This document shows, piece after piece, positions 8,725 through 17,061 of a stretch of 26,585 bases of DNA. The notes under the pieces were generated by a model. That model ran no database searches. It saw only the letters and a list, made by a program, of their open reading frames with translations, and was not told the origin of the DNA. A program made the position numbers and the translations under genes. Source of the DNA: Prasinococcaceae sp. CCMP 1430 (taxonomy: Eukaryota; Prasinodermophyta; Palmophyllophyceae; Prasinococcales; Prasinococcaceae); NCBI GenBank assembly GCA_013416795.1, contig RQSC01000020.1, positions 205,074 through 231,658 of the forward strand, written 5' to 3'. The stretch's first letter is position 1. Every line of letters begins with the position of its first letter.

Positions 8725-9025
8725 CACAGCAGCGGGCCCATGCAGCGTCGTGAGCCTCAGGGTTCTCAGGAGTTTTCGTCGCTGCAACGAGAAAGGCGCC
8801 GCGCTTGGTACATCGCACAGAGTGCCCTCACTTACGTGTTATGTACTCTCTCTCTCTCTCCCTCTTCCCCTGTAAAGGAGACAGCGTTTGGTCGCGTTGC
8901 ACAGCCGTAGATGCGCTAGGACTGCAGGCGGTCTCCTGGGCAGAAAGCGCGCACTGGCGCGAGCTCGTGCCGTGCTGCAGTCGTCGCTGTCGCGCACACA
9001 CCACCCACACTTTCGCTCTGACCTC
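8725..9025. other. Convergent spacer with CT repeat and TGTAA (8871-8875)
   Basis: This spacer separates the 3' ends of the TPM gene (+) and the unrecognised gene (-). It contains a CT dinucleotide run at 8846-8860, a pyrimidine-rich continuation to 8870, and TGTAAAGG at 8871, a likely poly(A) signal for the TPM gene. No gene is visible. Confidence 0.5.
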
Positions 9026-9994
9026 TCAGAGCCCCGCGCTCGAGCCGAGGATAGCCGCTCGCAGCTCGACGGTGGAGTTCTCCTTGTCCTCTTCGAAGTG
9101 TACCGCTCGATCCGCCTTGCTCGCCACCCGCATGGCCTCGCACGTGCGCGGCGGGCTCGGCAGCGTGGGCGTGGCGGGCAGCGGGGAGGACGCCTCCACG
9201 TCGGCTGGGCGCAGACGCTTGCACGTCGTTGGCGGCGAGGCCATGCGTGCCGCCAGTGGCGTGCCGAGCGGCGAGCGGAATAGCGCGTCGGAGTCGACGC
9301 TGCCTGATCGCGGCAGCTTGAGGTCACTCCCGAATCCGCCGTCCGCCGCAGCCACGGAGGCGTCGCGCTCGAGGCGCGCCACGGTGGTCGGCGTCGCGAG
9401 CTGGGAGAGCGTCGGAGTCGGCGCGTCGAAGCACGCGCTCGAGCCACGGCTGACGTCGGAAGCGGACGACTCTCGCCGCCTGCGCCTTTCGTCATCTCCC
9501 GCTCCCTCGCTCGTCGCCTCATCCCCACCCTTTGCCATGAGCCCGCTCAGCGCCGCCGCGAGCGCCGCCGCCGCGCCCCCCTCGGGCGTGCGCTCGGCTG
9601 CGGCCTCCGCCTCCGCCTCGCGGAAAGCGCGGTCGTCGCTGTCCTCGCCAAGCCCACTCGCGCCGCAGCTCAGCTCTGCGTTGAGTGCAGCCGCAATAGC
9701 CGGCTCCCCACCGCCCGCCGCGCCGGCATCGTCGATCCTGGGCAGAGCCGCGAGCGTGGCTTCCCATGGCGCGAGCGCCTCCGCCGCGCGGCGCGCAGCG
9801 TCCGCCGCCGCTGCTCGCCAACACCCGCCGCGCAGAGACAACCCCGTATCAAATCGAACGTGCCCGCACTCGTCACATTCGCACTCGTCAAAACGAACGT
9901 ACAGTACTCGTACGTGAGAAATGCAGTGCAAGCGCTCGCCACTGGTCAAATCGCATCGAAATTGGAAATTGATTGCCTTCGAACTCCAACGCAT
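9026..9994 (-). CDS. Unrecognised Ser/Thr-Pro-rich acidic protein (5' end uncertain)
   Basis: An open minus-strand frame ends at 9026. The convincing part runs from about 9810 down. It starts with a helical Ala/Glu region (ADAARRAAEALAPWEATLAALPRIDD), then an acidic stretch (SGLGEDSDDRAFREAEAE), then a disordered tail with many Ser/Thr-Pro sites (APTPTLSQL, LATPTTV, FRSPLGTPLA, ARMASPP, SSPLPATPTLPSPP) and an acidic end with HFEEDKENS. The only nearby in-frame ATG upstream is at 9994, which would give 322 aa, but 9860-9994 is AT-rich and encodes a Cys-rich stretch of odd composition. An acceptor-like GAGCAG at about 9808-9813 suggests that exon 1 lies further up. I do not recognise the family. 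The plus-strand frame over the same region is Ser/Ala-rich and looks like the antisense shadow. Confidence 0.45.
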   Translation of the reverse strand: MRWSSKAINFQFRCDLTSGERLHCISHVRVLYVRFDECECDECGHVRFDTGLSLRGGCWRAAAADAARRAAEALAPWEATLAALPRIDDAGAAGGGEPAIAAALNAELSCGASGLGEDSDDRAFREAEAEAAAERTPEGGAAAALAAALSGLMAKGGDEATSEGAGDDERRRRRESSASDVSRGSSACFDAPTPTLSQLATPTTVARLERDASVAAADGGFGSDLKLPRSGSVDSDALFRSPLGTPLAARMASPPTTCKRLRPADVEASSPLPATPTLPSPPRTCEAMRVASKADRAVHFEEDKENSTVELRAAILGSSAGL

Positions 9995-10656
9995 GTAATC
10001 TAATGACGTGGACGGGACTGACTTTCGTACGGTACACACAAACCTTCCACGGCAGTGGGATATTTGCCCGACAGCCAACAGGGCGCCGCCACGCGCGCGA
10101 AGCGCTGCGCAGCGGCAGCGCTGCGCTGCGGCACTGCGGCGCTGGCGGTGCGCCCCACAGGGCGCGCAGGGGGCGCGCTGGCCGCTCTCTCCACCCCCTC
10201 CCATCCCCTCCCCACGCGCGCCGCCCGCCCTCCCTCTCCCAGTGACGTCGTGCCAAAAGAGTGCCGTCGCCTTTCCCTCGTCGCCGCCTGCCTGCGCGCG
10301 CGCGCGCGCCGCTCGCAGCAGGCCGGCGCTCGCGGCCAGCCGCAGGCGGCGGGCAGCCGACGGCAGGCCACGACGGCGACGACGAAAGCGAGGAGCTAGA
10401 GCGCGCCGCCCCACACCCCGCCGCAGCCATTGCGGGCGCGGCTGCCCCCCGGGAGGGGCGACGCGCGGACCAAGGCGGCAACGCGCCGAAGAGGAGGCGG
10501 CAGCGTTCGCCCCCGGCCGCCTCCGACCGCGCCGCCATTCCCCGCCCCGCCGACCCATCCACCACCAGCGCGCGCCCACCACACGCCGTCCCCAACACCG
10601 CCACCACCGCCACCAACACCAGCGCCACCACCAACACGCCACCACCGTCCCTTGCC
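9995..10656. promoter_or_regulatory. Kinase 5' region with ACC/CCA-rich repeats
   Basis: A 662-bp stretch upstream of the kinase. The kinase frame is open from about 10261 but has no ATG until 10657, so this is probably promoter and 5' untranslated sequence. From about 10585 it turns into imperfect CCACCG/CCAACAC repeats that continue into the coding region, giving the Thr/Ala-rich N-terminus. An AT-richer patch lies at 9950-10060. Exon 1 of the minus-strand gene may also sit here, but I cannot place it. Confidence 0.45.
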
Positions 10657-10760
10657 ATGGCGCCGGCCGCCGCGGCGAACACGCGCACGACGCACGCCAC
10701 CACCGCCACCGCCAGCACCAAGTGCACCCGCATCGCCACCAACGCACCAGCCAGCGCCAA
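10585..10760 (+). repeat. ACC/CCA-rich imperfect microsatellite across kinase start
   Basis: Imperfect CCACCG, CCAACAC and CCACGCA words run through the kinase 5' region and first 35 codons, giving a Thr/Ala/Ser-rich N-terminus. A CAG run (10760-10775) follows and encodes Gln. Length variation between strains would be expected here. Confidence 0.6.
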
Positions 10761-12825
10761 GCAGCAGCAGCAGGCCCACCAACAAACCAGGTGGCTCGTC
10801 AACCAGAAGGAGGAGTGGGACGTCCCGCACCGGTACGTGCTCGAGCGCGCTCTGGGCTCGGGCTCGTACGGGACGGTGGTGGTCGCGCGCGACTCGGCGC
10901 GCGACGACCTGCCGGTGGCCATCAAGCGCATCGAGGGCGTGCAGGCGACCGCGCTCAACGCCAAGCGCGCGCTGCGCGAGCTGAGCATCCTGCGGCGCCT
11001 GGGCGCCGACGCCGAGGGCGCCAAATCCGTCGCGCTCTACGGTGCCTTCACGAGGCCCTCGCCCAAGGGGCCGTACGGCATGGTGCAGGGCGTGTTCAAG
11101 AGCAAAGGCGTCGACCTGTACATGGTGACGGAGCTGGCGACCGGCGGCGACCTGCTGTCGCTGCCGGGCATGCTCACGCACGCGCGCGTGCGCGAGATCC
11201 TCTCGGACATCCTGCAGGCGCTGCGCCTGCTGCACTCGATGTCCGTGTGGCACAGGGACATCAAGTCGTCCAACGTGCTGGTGTCCGAGGGGCGCGTCAT
11301 GGTCGCCGACTTCGGCCTGGCGCGCTCCGCGCGCCACGCCGCCGCCGAGGGCGGAGAGCTGGGGGAAGAGCTGGACATCGCCGACTACGAGCGCTCGCTG
11401 GCGCAGAAGAAGGGGGGCAGCGGCGGCAGGGGCTCGCCGCCGCCCCCCGGCCCGCCGGCGGCGCGCCCCCACGCGCCCGGCCGCGCCGCCGAACGCGCGC
11501 TCGGGCCCAACCGCCACCAACACCACTTCACCTCGGCGGTCGCCACGCCGTGCTACCGCGCGCCCGAGTGCGTGCTCTCGGAGGGATATTACACGGGCGC
11601 GATGGACGTGTGGGGCGCGGGCTGCATCTTCGCCGAGCTGCTCTCGCGCACCGCCGAGCCCGGCGCGAAGCCGCTCTTCACGCTGCCCCTCGGCTCGGCC
11701 ATGCCGGGCAGCAGCGAGGAGTACGCCTTCGGCGCGACCAAGGCCGGCCGCCGCCACGCGGAGCTCGACGCCATCTTCGGCGCCATCGGCGTGCCGCCGT
11801 GGCGCCAGCTGGAGGCCATCCGCAGCGAGCGCTGGCGCAACTTCCTGCGGCGGACGCCGGGGCGGCCGGGCGACCTGCGCCAGCGCTTCGCGCACGCGGG
11901 CTACCTGGCGGTGGACCTGCTGGAGCGCATGCTGGCGTTCGATCCCAAGCAGCGCCCGAGCGCTGAGGAGGCGCTCTCGCACGCCTTCTTCAGCGACGCG
12001 GCGCCCTCGCACGACAAGCAGTCCTTCCTGCCGCCGCTGCCCGTGCTCATGGACGACTCGCTCTGGGGGCACGACATGGGCCGCCCCCCCGACCTGCCCG
12101 AACCTGCCGCGTCGAGCGAGGAGCCCGCACTCTCGCAGCGGCAAGTCTCGCAACGGCGGTCTGGGCCGGCAAGAGGCGCGCCGAGCGCCGCGGCCGCCAC
12201 GACGGACGGCGACTCCGACGAGGCCATCGCGAGGCGCATGTACACCATTCGAGATCCGGCCGAGTTCTTGGGCACGCTGGAAGACCTGCTCGAGGCGCGG
12301 AGCGGCGAGAAGAACGCGAGCGAGCTGGTGCTCACGCTCATCGAGGCGGAGTGCGAGGCGGTCAACTTCGAGCAGCGCGGCTTCTTCTTCGGCAGGAAGC
12401 CGCTGTGGTGGAGTCGCGTCAAGGAGCGCGAGCGCGCCAAGCTGCGGGACGCGCGCTCGATGCCACCGCCGAGCTCGCAGGGAGCGCAAGGCAACGCGCC
12501 CCCCGCGCCCGCGCGCTCCCCCGCCGCTGGCGCCTCTCGAAAGGCTCGCGCTGCCGGCGCCATCGGGCGCCGCCACTTGACCGATTGGTCGACAGGTGAC
12601 GCCGTCCCCGGCTCGAGCGAGGCGTGGCGACAGATGCTCAAGCGGCAAGGGTCGGAGCGCCTGGGCCACGTGCAGGGAGGCGACGCATGCGACGAAACGG
12701 GGCGCGACGGCGCAGACAACGGCGGCACAAACGCGTCGACGTCGGACTGGGTGGATGGCTGGCCGCGGCTGACGCTTTCCGAGGTCACCGGCGACAGCGG
12801 CCGGTCGCCGCAGCGCCACGCGTGA
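10657..12825 (+). CDS. CMGC (MAPK/CDK-like) protein kinase without TxY motif
   Basis: 722 aa, single exon; ATG 10657 is the first in frame and has a good context (GCCATGG). Residues 1-57 are Thr/Ala/Gln-rich. The kinase domain spans about 60-450. It has the Gly loop GSGSYG (67-72), VAIK (K90), the alpha-C Glu in LRELSIL, HRDIKSSN (200-206, catalytic D201), ADFG (D218), YRAPE (300-304), DVWGAGCIFAELL, and the late GMxxFDPKQRPSAEEAL-type motif (ERMLAFDPKQRPSAEEALSH). The activation loop carries an insert of about 65 residues (225-290), rich in Gly, Pro and His. The MAPK TxYVATRWYRAPE region reads FTSAVATPCYRAPE, so the phospho-Tyr is absent and RW is PC. The C-terminal tail contains a hydrophobic, conserved-looking segment (MYTIRDPAEFLGTLEDLL ... 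RGFFFGRKPLWWSRVKE) of unknown family. Substrate specificity is unknown. Confidence 0.85.
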   Translation: MAPAAAANTRTTHATTATASTKCTRIATNAPASAKQQQQAHQQTRWLVNQKEEWDVPHRYVLERALGSGSYGTVVVARDSARDDLPVAIKRIEGVQATALNAKRALRELSILRRLGADAEGAKSVALYGAFTRPSPKGPYGMVQGVFKSKGVDLYMVTELATGGDLLSLPGMLTHARVREILSDILQALRLLHSMSVWHRDIKSSNVLVSEGRVMVADFGLARSARHAAAEGGELGEELDIADYERSLAQKKGGSGGRGSPPPPGPPAARPHAPGRAAERALGPNRHQHHFTSAVATPCYRAPECVLSEGYYTGAMDVWGAGCIFAELLSRTAEPGAKPLFTLPLGSAMPGSSEEYAFGATKAGRRHAELDAIFGAIGVPPWRQLEAIRSERWRNFLRRTPGRPGDLRQRFAHAGYLAVDLLERMLAFDPKQRPSAEEALSHAFFSDAAPSHDKQSFLPPLPVLMDDSLWGHDMGRPPDLPEPAASSEEPALSQRQVSQRRSGPARGAPSAAAATTDGDSDEAIARRMYTIRDPAEFLGTLEDLLEARSGEKNASELVLTLIEAECEAVNFEQRGFFFGRKPLWWSRVKERERAKLRDARSMPPPSSQGAQGNAPPAPARSPAAGASRKARAAGAIGRRHLTDWSTGDAVPGSSEAWRQMLKRQGSERLGHVQGGDACDETGRDGADNGGTNASTSDWVDGWPRLTLSEVTGDSGRSPQRHA

Positions 12826-13079
12826 GCGACGAGCGCGCCATTTCTGACCGCGTCGCTTTCGCGCGTCGTCGCGTCCCCTTCCTCTAAAACTGTTGTCAGA
12901 CTTGTGTACCACAGTCATCACGCGCACTCCCTCCCATGCGCCGCGCTACAAGCGTCGCCGCCGCAGCTGCTGCAGCAAGCGCGCCGGCCGAGAAAACGCA
13001 TTATCCACATCATTATCAAAGTTCCTGCAGCAAGAGAGAGACGAAACCAGGGAGAGCCCACACACACCGCTCAAATGTC
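12826..13079. other. Convergent spacer between kinase and EXO1
   Basis: A 254-bp stretch between two stop codons. It is less GC-rich than the genes, for example around 12996-13030. No TGTAA is visible on either strand, and I see no gene. Confidence 0.5.
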
Positions 13080-15635
13080 TCAAGAGCTCCTGCGCGCCTT
13101 CTTCGCCTTGGCTTTCTTGCCCGGCATCTGCGACGCCGAGGGCGCGCGCAAGCGCAGCAGGCCCCCGCCGGCGCCGCGTCGCACGGCGGCTGCGCCGCCC
13201 GCGCTGGCCAGCACCGGTGGCGACGGCGCCCCTCCGCCCTTGTCTCCTGCTGCAGGCACGTCGGCCGTCGCGCCACCGGCCGCCACGGAGTCGCGCGGCG
13301 CAGCGTCGGGCAGCGGGACCCCGAGCGCGCGGAACTGCTGGATCTCGTAGTCGTTCAGGTCGCCAGAGGGGCGGCTGCCACGGCCGGCGACGGACGGCGC
13401 CGACCGCTTCGATGACGATACGCGCACGTCGCCGAAGACGCTGCCCCTGCTGCCGGCGTTGCCGTTCTTGGGCGAGAGGAACGAGAGCTTGCGCTGTCCC
13501 GCCTGGCGCGGCGCCTCCTGTTGCCAGGGCGTCCACACCCGCACTCGTTCGCCGCTCTCGGGGTTTATCGCGCCCCGAGCAATGTCGCGCCACCTTCCCG
13601 CGTCGTCGGCGGCATCCCCGCGCGCGATGCGCCGGTCGTCGTCCGCGACCGATATGCCGAGCGCCATGCGCCACTGTATGCCGTTGGCGCCCCCGCCACT
13701 CCCGCCAGACGGCTGGCTCTGCGCCTGCGCCTGCGGCTCGGGCCCTGTTCTGCGCTCCATGCGCGCGACCGACGCGAGGAAGCCCATCGGAGATGCCTCG
13801 GCGCTGGCGCCTCCACCGCCGCACTCCCCGCCGACGTCCCCTCCTCGGTGGCGCTGCTGCACGTGCGCGCGCTCCTGCTCGATTTTAGTCACGAGCTCCC
13901 GATCGAGGTCGGTCAGCGGCGCCACCCTCTCCTCGTGCGCCTTCCACACGTGCATGTGTGAAAACGCAGCGAAAGAGACGCGACACCGCTGCGCGAAGCC
14001 CGGCGGCAGCGCATGCTTCTTGCGCGCGGCCTCGGCGACCACCACCGCAAGCGCGCGGTCGAAGGATCGGTACTTCGCGAGCAGCGCGTGGGCCCTCTTG
14101 AGGCCCCACCCTGGTGCCGAATCCACGAAATCGCACCCCGACAGCACGCACATGCCGCGGAACATCTCCTCGGTCCATCCGAAGAAGGAGACCTCGGAGC
14201 CCTTGCCGCCACTGCCACCCCCGCGGCTGCCGGGCCTGCTCGGGTTGCCGGCGCGGCTGCCGGGCCTGCTCGGGTTGCCGGCGCGGCTGCCGGGCCTGCT
14301 CGTTGGCGCTGAGCCCCCACCAGTGCTGGGCAGCGACTGCGAGCTATACTGCGACGCTTGGCGCACCTGGGATCCTCCAGCCTGCTGCTCTTGCAGTTGC
14401 TGCTGCTGCTGCTGTTCCTGTTCCACTTCGTGTGCGCGCTGCTGCTGGGCCCGCTGCTGCATGCCGAGCAAGTGCTGGTTGCACGCGCGGAGCGTCGGGC
14501 GCTCGCCCCCCCGCGGATCGTCCCCATCGCGCGGCGCGGTGGCCCGGTGCAGCCGCTCGAGCTCATCGCACACTTGTTGGCCGTCCGCCAGCGCGCGAGC
14601 GCGCGCCTCGAGCACAATGGGCGACTCGGGCACGGCGGGGGGAGCTTGACCCGCCCGCGGCGCGCCCGCCCCGGCCGCCGCAGCCGCCGGCTCGGGCGGG
14701 GGCGTGCCGGCACCACCAGCGCCACCGCCGCCGCTGCCACCGCAGTTTGCTCGCGCTGCCCCCACCATGGCATTCGTGGCGCGTCCGTCGGCGACGTGCC
14801 ACGCCGGTGCCGCGGCGAGCACGTTGCGCACGTCCACTGCGAGCGCGTTGCCTGACTCGTCGAACTTGAAGAGCACGTCGCACGGCGCGCCGTACACCAG
14901 CAGGTCCGAGTCCTCCGTGATGATGGCATGCACGCCATCGGCGTGGCCTGCCGCGCCGCGCCGCGCGAGGTGCGCCAGCTGGGCGTCGGCCTCGTACGGC
15001 GCGACGACGAAGTCCACCGGCGCGCCGTCGCACAGGCCGGGCCCCTTGCCGCAGAGCTTCCCCCGGCGCAGGCACGCGATGAGCTCGTCGGTCATTTGGC
15101 GCCGACCGCGCACGGCGCGCTGCGCGAATTCCTCGGCGCGGCGCCGATCGCCGCGCGCGAGCGCCTCCTCGCACTCGCGCTCCGCCCTGCGCTTGGCCTC
15201 CTGGCGCTTCTCGCACGTGCCCTCCTTGAGCGCGTGCGCTCGTCCGTCGAACACGAACACCGGCTCGACTGCGCGCGCGCGTCAGCGCGTCAGCGAGTCA
15301 GCGCGGCGCCTGCGCGATCGCAGAGGTTGCGGCCCGCGCCTGGCGCCCGCGCTCGCGCCCGCGCCTGGCGCCCGCGCCTGGCGCCGCGCACCTCCGAAGT
15401 ACCTGAGCAGCGCCACGCGCTTCATGCAGTACGTGATGTATGGCGGCGGCCGCGCCCCGCGCTGCTCGTGCCAGAAGCGCATGCCCTTGCCCTCGAAGAG
15501 CTCGAGCGCGCACGAGTACGCGGCCTTGTACAGCCAGCAGGACGCGTCGATCGCCACGCGCCGCCCGCTGTACTCGCGCGCGTGCGCCCGCCGCGTGTCG
15601 GCCGACAGCAGCGGCAGCAGCCCCGAGATGCCCAT
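13080..15635 (-). CDS. EXO1: Exonuclease 1-like FEN/XPG-family nuclease, two exons
   Basis: Exons 15635-15392 and 15268-13080 give 810 aa. The 123-nt intron (GTGCGC...GCGCAG) joins RYFG to VEPVFVFDG. EXO1 is a 5'-3' exonuclease and flap endonuclease in mismatch repair and end resection. The start MGISGLLPLL keeps the invariant N-terminus. Metal ligands are visible: D30 (AIDASCWLY), D89 (VFDG), E174 and D176 (PYEADAQL), D201 and D203 (ITEDSDLL), D461 (SGCDF). The last is followed by the H3TH region (GWGLKRAHALLAKY). D203 and D461 are about 258 residues apart, against about 52 in human EXO1. The extra roughly 205 residues (about 236-441) are Gly/Ala/Pro-rich, with a Gln run and three RPGSRAGNPS-type repeats. 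The C-terminal tail is disordered and ends in a basic stretch (KKAKAKKARRSS) that could be a nuclear signal. Confidence 0.9.
14221..14302. repeat. 30-bp tandem repeat (2.7 copies) in EXO1
   Basis: Units at 14221-14250 and 14251-14280 differ at one position, and a partial third unit runs to 14302. The repeat is in frame and encodes SRPGSRAGNP on the minus strand, within the insert that separates the EXO1 catalytic motifs. A CAG-type run coding for Gln lies close by at 14396-14416. Confidence 0.9.
15269..15391 (-). other. EXO1 intron with internal repeats
   Basis: A 123-nt intron, donor GTGCGC and acceptor GCGCAG. It contains repeated GCGCCTGGCGCCCGC words at 15338-15383 and alternating GC at 15271-15280. 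The splice is supported by exact restoration of the EXO1 FGVEPVFVFDG segment. Confidence 0.75.
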
Positions 15636-16440
15636 GCTCTCGCTCTTGGCGCGCCCTTGGGGAGGCCCCGCCGGCCCGCGCGGCCCGCCGAGCGCCCGCC
15701 ATCGGCCCGCGGGGGTGGGGCGCCCCGCCCCGCCCCCCGGGGCCAGCGGCCCTGCGCGCGCGCGCGCTCTGTGGCGCTGCACCGCGCACCGAACGCACCC
15801 TTTTTCGAACTCGAACTGCGCAGCGCACACACGCATTCGTAGCGACTTCAGTACATACACGAGGAGAGAAGAAGTGTTAACCCTACATATTTACCCTAAA
15901 CACTGAACCCTAATGCGAGAGCGGGCTGTTGGCGCTGTGCGCAGGCACTGTGTGCCGCTGCTGCGCTGCCGGGTGGGGGGGTGAGGGGGGTGGGGGGGTG
16001 GGGGTGGGGGATGGGTGGAGTCACACCGCGCGCGCTCTGCGGGCGCGCGTCGCCCCTCGCTCCACTTCGTTCCACTTTTCCCTCTTCCCGACTCCCTCGC
16101 GCAGGTGCTCTCCCCCGGCAGCCCTCCTCGAAGCGGTCCTCGGCTCCTCCTCTGCTGGGACGGGGGGAGGGAGGGGGACAGGGGTGCCTGCGAGGCGCGA
16201 GGGCCGAGCGCCGCCGCGCGGCGCGGGAGCGCCGGGGGACGGCCTGCCGGCCGCGCCTTACGACAGGGGAGGGNGCCTGCTCGAGCGCAGAGACGCGCGC
16301 GCGCGCGCGCGTGTGCACGCATCTGCGGGCCATCGCTCTCTCTTTCGTGCGTGCGCATGCGAGCGCGTGCTTACGCACGCTCGCACGCCGCCACGCGCGC
16401 CCCCGCCCACCCTGTGCGCGCCCGCCCGCCCGCCGCGCAG
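15636..16440. promoter_or_regulatory. EXO1 / methyltransferase divergent region with G-run cluster and one N
   Basis: This region holds the EXO1 promoter and, presumably, the missing 5' exon(s) of the methyltransferase. Positions 15878-15917 carry three degenerate CCCTAA units. Positions 15971-16015 are a dense series of G runs on the plus strand, able to form a G-quadruplex. Position 16274 is an undetermined base. Positions 16293-16312 are alternating GC. I could not identify an exon matching the N-terminus of PrmA here. Confidence 0.5.
15971..16015 (+). repeat. G-run cluster, potential G-quadruplex
   Basis: Seven runs of three to seven G are separated by T, TGA or AT over 45 bp between the divergent EXO1 and methyltransferase genes. 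The motif satisfies the usual four-tract G-quadruplex pattern several times over. Whether it forms a structure or affects transcription is inference. Confidence 0.7.
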
Positions 16441-17045
16441 GCCGCGTGGTCATCAGCATCGACGAGGGCGACGCGTGGGGCACGAGCGAGCACCCGACGA
16501 CGCGGCTGGTCCTGCGCTACCTTGTGGATAATCTGTCGGGCGGCGAGAGCGTGCTGGATTTCGGCTGCGGCACGGGCGTGCTCGCCGTCGCGGCGGCGGC
16601 GCTCGGCGCGGACGTCGCCACCGGCGTGGACATCGTGTATGAGGCGGTCGTGGCGGCCAACGAGAACGCCGCCGCCAACGCGCTGCCGCCCGAGCGCGTG
16701 ATCGCGTGCTCCAACTCCGACCTTCCCTACCTGTCGGTCGTCAGGCCGGCCAAGTACGACGTCACCCTGTCCAACATGCTCTTCAACGAGCAGCGCAACC
16801 TGCTGGCGGAGCTCGCGGCGCTCACGCGCGAGGGGGGGCGCCTCTGCGTGAGCGGCCTCATCGAAGAGGACCTCGCGACCTGCGTCAGCGAGTACGGCGA
16901 GTTCTTCGACTTCGAACTCGACGAGCGCGGCGTGGCCGTGCACACGCGCGAGGAGGGCGCGCCCTGGGTGGCGCTGGTGGGCGTGCGCAACGCGCGCGAG
17001 GTCTCGGAGTGCGTGGAGGACCTCAGCGAGGCCGCCGTCAGCTAG
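16441..17045 (+). CDS. prmA: PrmA-like (ribosomal protein L11) methyltransferase, 3' exon
   Basis: The last exon encodes 200 aa after a CGCGCAG acceptor at 16440. It carries most of the SAM-dependent methyltransferase fold: EGDAWGTSEHPTTRLVLRYL (the PrmA AFGTGxHxTT element, here WGTSEHPTT), motif I VLDFGCGTGVLAVAAAALGA, an acidic end of strand 2 (TGVDI), SNMLFNEQRNLLAEL in place of PrmA ANILxxPLxxL, and EGGRLCVSGLIEED. PrmA trimethylates ribosomal protein L11. Eukaryotic homologues act on plastid or mitochondrial L11 or, in animals, on ETF-beta; the target here is not known. The N-terminal substrate-recognition part must lie in upstream exon(s), which I cannot place; an N at 16274 lies in that region. 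The stop is only 16 bases before the SEC10 exon. Confidence 0.75.
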
Positions 17046-17061
17046 CTAGGGCTCGGGGGCG

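Noticed and set aside
8805-9917. Plus-strand frame opposite the Ser/Thr-Pro-rich gene
   Set aside because: Its Ser/Ala-rich composition is what antisense of an Asp/Glu/Ala-rich coding frame gives. It has no recognisable motif.
10261-10656. Kinase N-terminal extension from 10261
   Set aside because: The first codon is GTG and no in-frame ATG occurs before 10657, which has a good start context.
10396-12927. 843-codon frame antisense to the kinase
   Set aside because: It is a shadow of the kinase codons: Arg/His/Leu/Val-rich and without domains.
14221-14302. Regular 30-bp repeats as a CRISPR-like array
   Set aside because: The units are directly contiguous with no spacers, are in frame, and encode a peptide repeat inside EXO1.
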